The position numbers were made by a program, and so were the translations under genes. Below are positions 61,096 to 64,000 of a DNA stretch of 64,000 bases, piece by piece. The DNA comes from Alcaligenaceae bacterium (GTDB taxonomy: Bacteria > Pseudomonadota > Gammaproteobacteria > Burkholderiales > Burkholderiaceae_B), in the NCBI GenBank assembly GCA_013416455.1, contig JACCES010000009.1:62001-126000 (forward strand), read 5' to 3'. The notes under the pieces were generated by a model that made no database searches, was not told the origin of the DNA, and worked only from the letters and a program-made list of their open reading frames with translations. Numbering within the stretch: position 1 is the stretch's first letter; the number at the start of each line of letters is the position of its first letter.

Positions 61096-62118
61096 TCAGC
61101 GAATCGCCGCACCAGACCGTTTCACTATGTCGCCCCACCGTTTGAGATCGGCCTTGAGCTGGACCAGAAACTCATCGGGGGTGGATGCCTTTGGTTCCGC
61201 ACCCAGGATTCTCAATTGCTCCAGAACCTCGGGCCGATCGATGAATTGCTTGATGGCGTTGCTCAGATTCTCGATGATGGGCTTGGGTGTGCCGGCCGGC
61301 GCAAAGACCCCGAACCAACCTATCGCCTCATATCCTTCCACGCCCTCCTCGACGAGCGTGGGAACATCCGGATAGATCGTCGACCTTTCGGGAGACGTGA
61401 TTGCCAGCGCCCGCACCTTGCCCGACTGGATATGAGGATACGCTGCGGCGATGTCGGAAAATGCCATCTGTGTGCGTCCCGCCGCAAGATCAGTGAACAC
61501 TTCGCCGGTTCCTTTGTAAGGGACATGCAGCAGCTTTGTATCCGTCAACAATTGAAACAGCTCGCCCGCCAGATGGGGCATTCCGCCGCTGCCCGAGGAC
61601 GCCATCACGACCTCGCCCGGTTTCGACTTGGCCAGCTCAATGAACTCTTGAACGTTCTTGACGGGCAGATCATTGCTGACCAGCATGAGGTAAGGTGAAA
61701 TGGATACCAGACTGACCGGTTCGAAATCCTTGATGGAATCATAAGGCAGGTCGGAATACAGCGCCGGATTAATCGCGTGAGTTCCCGTGCCGGCCGTGAT
61801 CAACGTATACCCGTCAGGTTGGGCCCGCGCCACCATTTCCGTCGCTACTATGCCCCCGGCGCCGCTCCGGTTCTCCACTACCACGTTGGCCTTGAGCTCC
61901 GCTGAAAGGCCCTTGGATACAAGGCGAGCGATGATGTCTGTTCCTCCGCCCGGTGCAAATCCGACAATCATGCGAATCGGCTTGGATGGATAATCATCCT
62001 GTGCGAAGGCCGCACTGCCGGCGGTAAAGCCGAATGCCAATGCAGCCGCCGCCAACGTGCCGGCCAGCCGGCGGACGCCGTGCTTCATGCCGCGGTTCTT
62101 TATAATTGTGTTCGACAT
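61096..62118 (-). CDS. Bug/TctC-family periplasmic binding protein
   Basis: Fifth Bug protein, 340 residues, from ATG 62118 (MSNTIIKNRGMKHGVRRLAG) with AGGAGGAAGT just upstream. The signal peptide ends near AAFAQDDYP. Family marks: IRMIVGFAPGGGTDIIAR, VENRSGAGGIVATEMV and SSGSGGMPHLAGELFQ. It lies between two PrpD genes, 39 bp before copy 2 and 162 bp after copy 3. Confidence 0.92.
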   Translation of the reverse strand: MSNTIIKNRGMKHGVRRLAGTLAAAALAFGFTAGSAAFAQDDYPSKPIRMIVGFAPGGGTDIIARLVSKGLSAELKANVVVENRSGAGGIVATEMVARAQPDGYTLITAGTGTHAINPALYSDLPYDSIKDFEPVSLVSISPYLMLVSNDLPVKNVQEFIELAKSKPGEVVMASSGSGGMPHLAGELFQLLTDTKLLHVPYKGTGEVFTDLAAGRTQMAFSDIAAAYPHIQSGKVRALAITSPERSTIYPDVPTLVEEGVEGYEAIGWFGVFAPAGTPKPIIENLSNAIKQFIDRPEVLEQLRILGAEPKASTPDEFLVQLKADLKRWGDIVKRSGAAIR

Positions 62119-62280
62119 ACTTCCTCCTTGAGATATCAATAAACTCCAGACTCAGCGTTCTGGCTGCCAGTAGCCAGGACGTTCCGGCCTTGCTGAATGT
62201 GCGGATCCCGCCATCGCACACGAGCAATTTGTTTTGCTGTTGATTTCTTTCGTCTCCACGTCGGGCAGCCCCCGCTTTCC

Positions 62281-63699
62281 TCAAAGTCCGGCTATCGACC
62301 CCGATGGCGCAGGCACCGGCGCGGGCTTCGCGGCAAGCTCACCCACGGCCGGCGAACTTTCCAGCGTGTCTATGGCCGCGACGAGCGCTCGAGCCGCTTC
62401 CTCACCAATAATGGGCGTGGTCAGACGGAGGAATTTCTTTTGCAAACGCTGACGCTGATAAGCCAGGTCTTCGTTCGGCTTTCCCGCATCCATCTCGACA
62501 CTCAGCGTGGAGCCATCTCGCAGGGCCACCGTCAACCGGCTGTGGGCAATATTGCGCGCCGGGAAAAAACGCACATCGACATGCTGGCGGATACGGACCA
62601 CTTCCGCATCACCAAGTGACGTTTCGCCATAGTCATCGGCCATTCCCGTGTCATGCCCACACAGGACCATCGCGATGGTGTGACACAGGCTGAAACGCGC
62701 CTCGGAGGCATTCGCCGGCGCGGCGATATTGCACGTCTTGTCATTCTCTTGCGCGACCTCAAGAACCAGACGCTCGATATCGGCGGTGTTTCCGTTCAGC
62801 CGGCCCCGCAGCTCGATCGCGCATTCAATGGCGCCATGTGTTCCATAACAGGCGGCATGATATTTGAACAGGTTGTCAAACAAATGCATGCCGCCCGGTT
62901 GCGGCCTGTCTGCCACTCGCTCGGGGTTGAAATCCGGCGAATGCGTCATGGCATAACCTTGGCGGCATTCGATGGCATCCCTGCGGGTGACAAAGCCCTT
63001 CTGAGCCAATAATGCGGCCTGAACACCATTTTCCGCCGCTTTTCCGGCATGGAACGGCTTGCATGGAGTGCCGAAGAGGCCCTTGAGGCCCGCCGCGGTG
63101 GTGGCGGCAATGCTGAGCGCGTCCGCAGTCTGGTCCGCCGGAAGGCCGAGCAGGCGCGCCGCTCCCGCGGCGGCGGCCACGGCACCGTTCGTGCCCGTCG
63201 CATGAAAACCGGCGTCATAATGGCCGGGGGAAATCGCGGCCCCCAGGCTGCATCCGGCCTCGAATCCCGCGGCAAACGCCGTAATGAGATCCTTACCCGA
63301 TGCGGCGTAGCGCTCCCCCAGAGCCAGGACCGCGGGCAGCACCACAGCGGATACATGTCCCGGCATGGTCAGGCAGCAATCGTCGAAATCCAGGGCGTGG
63401 GCCGCAGTTCCGTTGACCAGCGCCGCCTGCCTGACCGACCCTTTGACGCCCAAGCATAGAAAGCTCGCTGCGGGAGCGGCGCCTTCATCGGCGCACAGCT
63501 GGTACACCGACCGCGTGGCCTCATTCGCATGACCCGCTATGGCGACGCCAATCGTATCGAGCACGCATTGCTTGACGATTTCTACAGCCTCTGCGGACAA
63601 ATCCTCATATTGCAGCGCCGCCGCAGCACTGGCCAGCTGCCGCGTCACCTCGGCGGAAGACGACTCGGTGGCACGAGCCGGTACGGGATACATATTCAT
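62281..63699 (-). CDS. MmgE/PrpD family protein (copy 3)
   Basis: 472 residues with the classical motifs CVLDTIGVAIAGHANEAT, AHALDFDDCCLTMPGH and FHATGTNGAVAAAAGAARLL. GAGAGG precedes ATG 63699. It follows the M20 hydrolase gene by 60 bp and is followed by a Bug gene. The sequence is closer to copy 1 than to copy 2. Function within the PrpD fold is not determined by sequence. Confidence 0.88.
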   Translation of the reverse strand: MNMYPVPARATESSSAEVTRQLASAAAALQYEDLSAEAVEIVKQCVLDTIGVAIAGHANEATRSVYQLCADEGAAPAASFLCLGVKGSVRQAALVNGTAAHALDFDDCCLTMPGHVSAVVLPAVLALGERYAASGKDLITAFAAGFEAGCSLGAAISPGHYDAGFHATGTNGAVAAAAGAARLLGLPADQTADALSIAATTAAGLKGLFGTPCKPFHAGKAAENGVQAALLAQKGFVTRRDAIECRQGYAMTHSPDFNPERVADRPQPGGMHLFDNLFKYHAACYGTHGAIECAIELRGRLNGNTADIERLVLEVAQENDKTCNIAAPANASEARFSLCHTIAMVLCGHDTGMADDYGETSLGDAEVVRIRQHVDVRFFPARNIAHSRLTVALRDGSTLSVEMDAGKPNEDLAYQRQRLQKKFLRLTTPIIGEEAARALVAAIDTLESSPAVGELAAKPAPVPAPSGSIAGL

Positions 63700-63759
63700 A
63701 CGTTGCCTCTCTTCTGGTTCCTGAAGCCGGATCCTGTCTGCGCGTGGCGCCGCGGATCC

Positions 63760-64000
63760 TCATTCCTGTTTCTGATCCAGAATAAAACTGGTCAGAATCC
63801 GGGCAGCCTGCGAAAAGTCCTTTATTTCCATTTGCTCATGCGGGTTGTGGCTTCCATGTTCGTTGCGCACGAAGATCATGGCGGAGGGGATCCCGGCGGT
63901 GACGAAGCTGGATGTGTCATGCCCCGCACCGCTCGCGATCGGAATGGCCGGAATCGCCAAGGCAACCGCGTGCGCGGTGAGCCTTTCCTGCAGCGCCGGG
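63760..64000 (-). CDS. M20-family amidohydrolase, C-terminal part (5' end outside window)
   Basis: The last 80 codons of a leftward gene that is open at base 64000. IASGAGHDTSSFVTAGIPSA and MIFVRNEHGSHNPHEQ are the C-terminal metal-binding and dimer motifs of allantoate amidohydrolase / N-carbamoyl-L-amino-acid hydrolase enzymes. These cleave ureido or carbamoyl groups from open-chain intermediates. It heads the visible part of the PrpD-Bug-amidase block and supports a pathway for ureide- or hydantoin-like compounds. Confidence 0.85.
   Translation of the reverse strand, partial: PALQERLTAHAVALAIPAIPIASGAGHDTSSFVTAGIPSAMIFVRNEHGSHNPHEQMEIKDFSQAARILTSFILDQKQE

Overview
The window looks like a chromosomal segment of a betaproteobacterium of the order Burkholderiales, most likely family Alcaligenaceae (Bordetella/Achromobacter/Pusillimonas relatives). 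The reasons are the high G+C content, conserved housekeeping blocks (dnaX-ybaB-recR with the SRP RNA gene upstream; tsaE-amiC-mutL-miaA; hda-HAD-pcnB-folK; glyQ-glyS-gmhB-plsC), and the large number of Bug/TctC-type periplasmic binding proteins (five here), an expansion typical of that family. The genus is inferred from family knowledge; no database search was possible.

Layout. 1-2869: SsuABC/TauABC-like ABC importer, read leftwards and interrupted between ATPase and permease by a dispersed hairpin repeat. 2926-6341: recR, ybaB, dnaX and ffs (SRP RNA), leftwards. 6580-8096: xerD and ybaK. 8156-15191: two small catabolic/uptake islands, each with a Bug protein and its own regulator (short-chain dehydrogenase-Bug-FAH hydrolase with a divergent LysR; Bug divergent from a family III CoA-transferase and a GntR/UTRA regulator). 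15263-22171: compact chemosensory cluster, cheA (with a fused N-terminal STAS domain)-mcp-cheW-cheR plus a receiver-EAL protein. 22172-23500: gene-poor stretch with tRNA-Arg(CCU), a truncated integrase and tRNA-like fragments, probably the scar of an integrated element. 23590-30943: Bug protein, AEC carrier, tsaE, amiC, a 400-bp array of hairpin repeats, mutL, miaA. 31001-35712: purM, hda, HAD hydrolase, pcnB, folK. 35801-41906: CitE-like lyase, MaoC-like hydratase, acyl-CoA synthetase, class I fumarase and enoyl-CoA hydratase, a plausible C5-dicarboxylate (mesaconate/itaconate/citramalate) route. 42074-47708: glyQ, glyS, gmhB, plsC-like, YgjP-like protease, gloA. 47714-51340: a divergent FadE-like protein and an SpmA-SpmB-like membrane protein. 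51420-64000: a one-directional accessory block with three MmgE/PrpD proteins, two Bug proteins, a polar amino-acid-type ABC transporter, an amidase, a PuuE-like deacetylase and the end of an M20 hydrolase, apparently uptake and hydrolysis of an unknown amide- or ring-containing carboxylate.

The most unusual signals are: (1) a family of intergenic hairpins whose stems differ by compensating changes while the AGTCC/GGACT tip stays constant, present at two loci and linked to a second module shared by further loci; (2) the STAS-CheA fusion next to a receiver-EAL protein, with no CheB or CheY in the window; (3) the integrase/tRNA scar; (4) the three-PrpD catabolic block. Start codons were chosen by Shine-Dalgarno match and family alignment from memory, so several differ from the longest possible frame.
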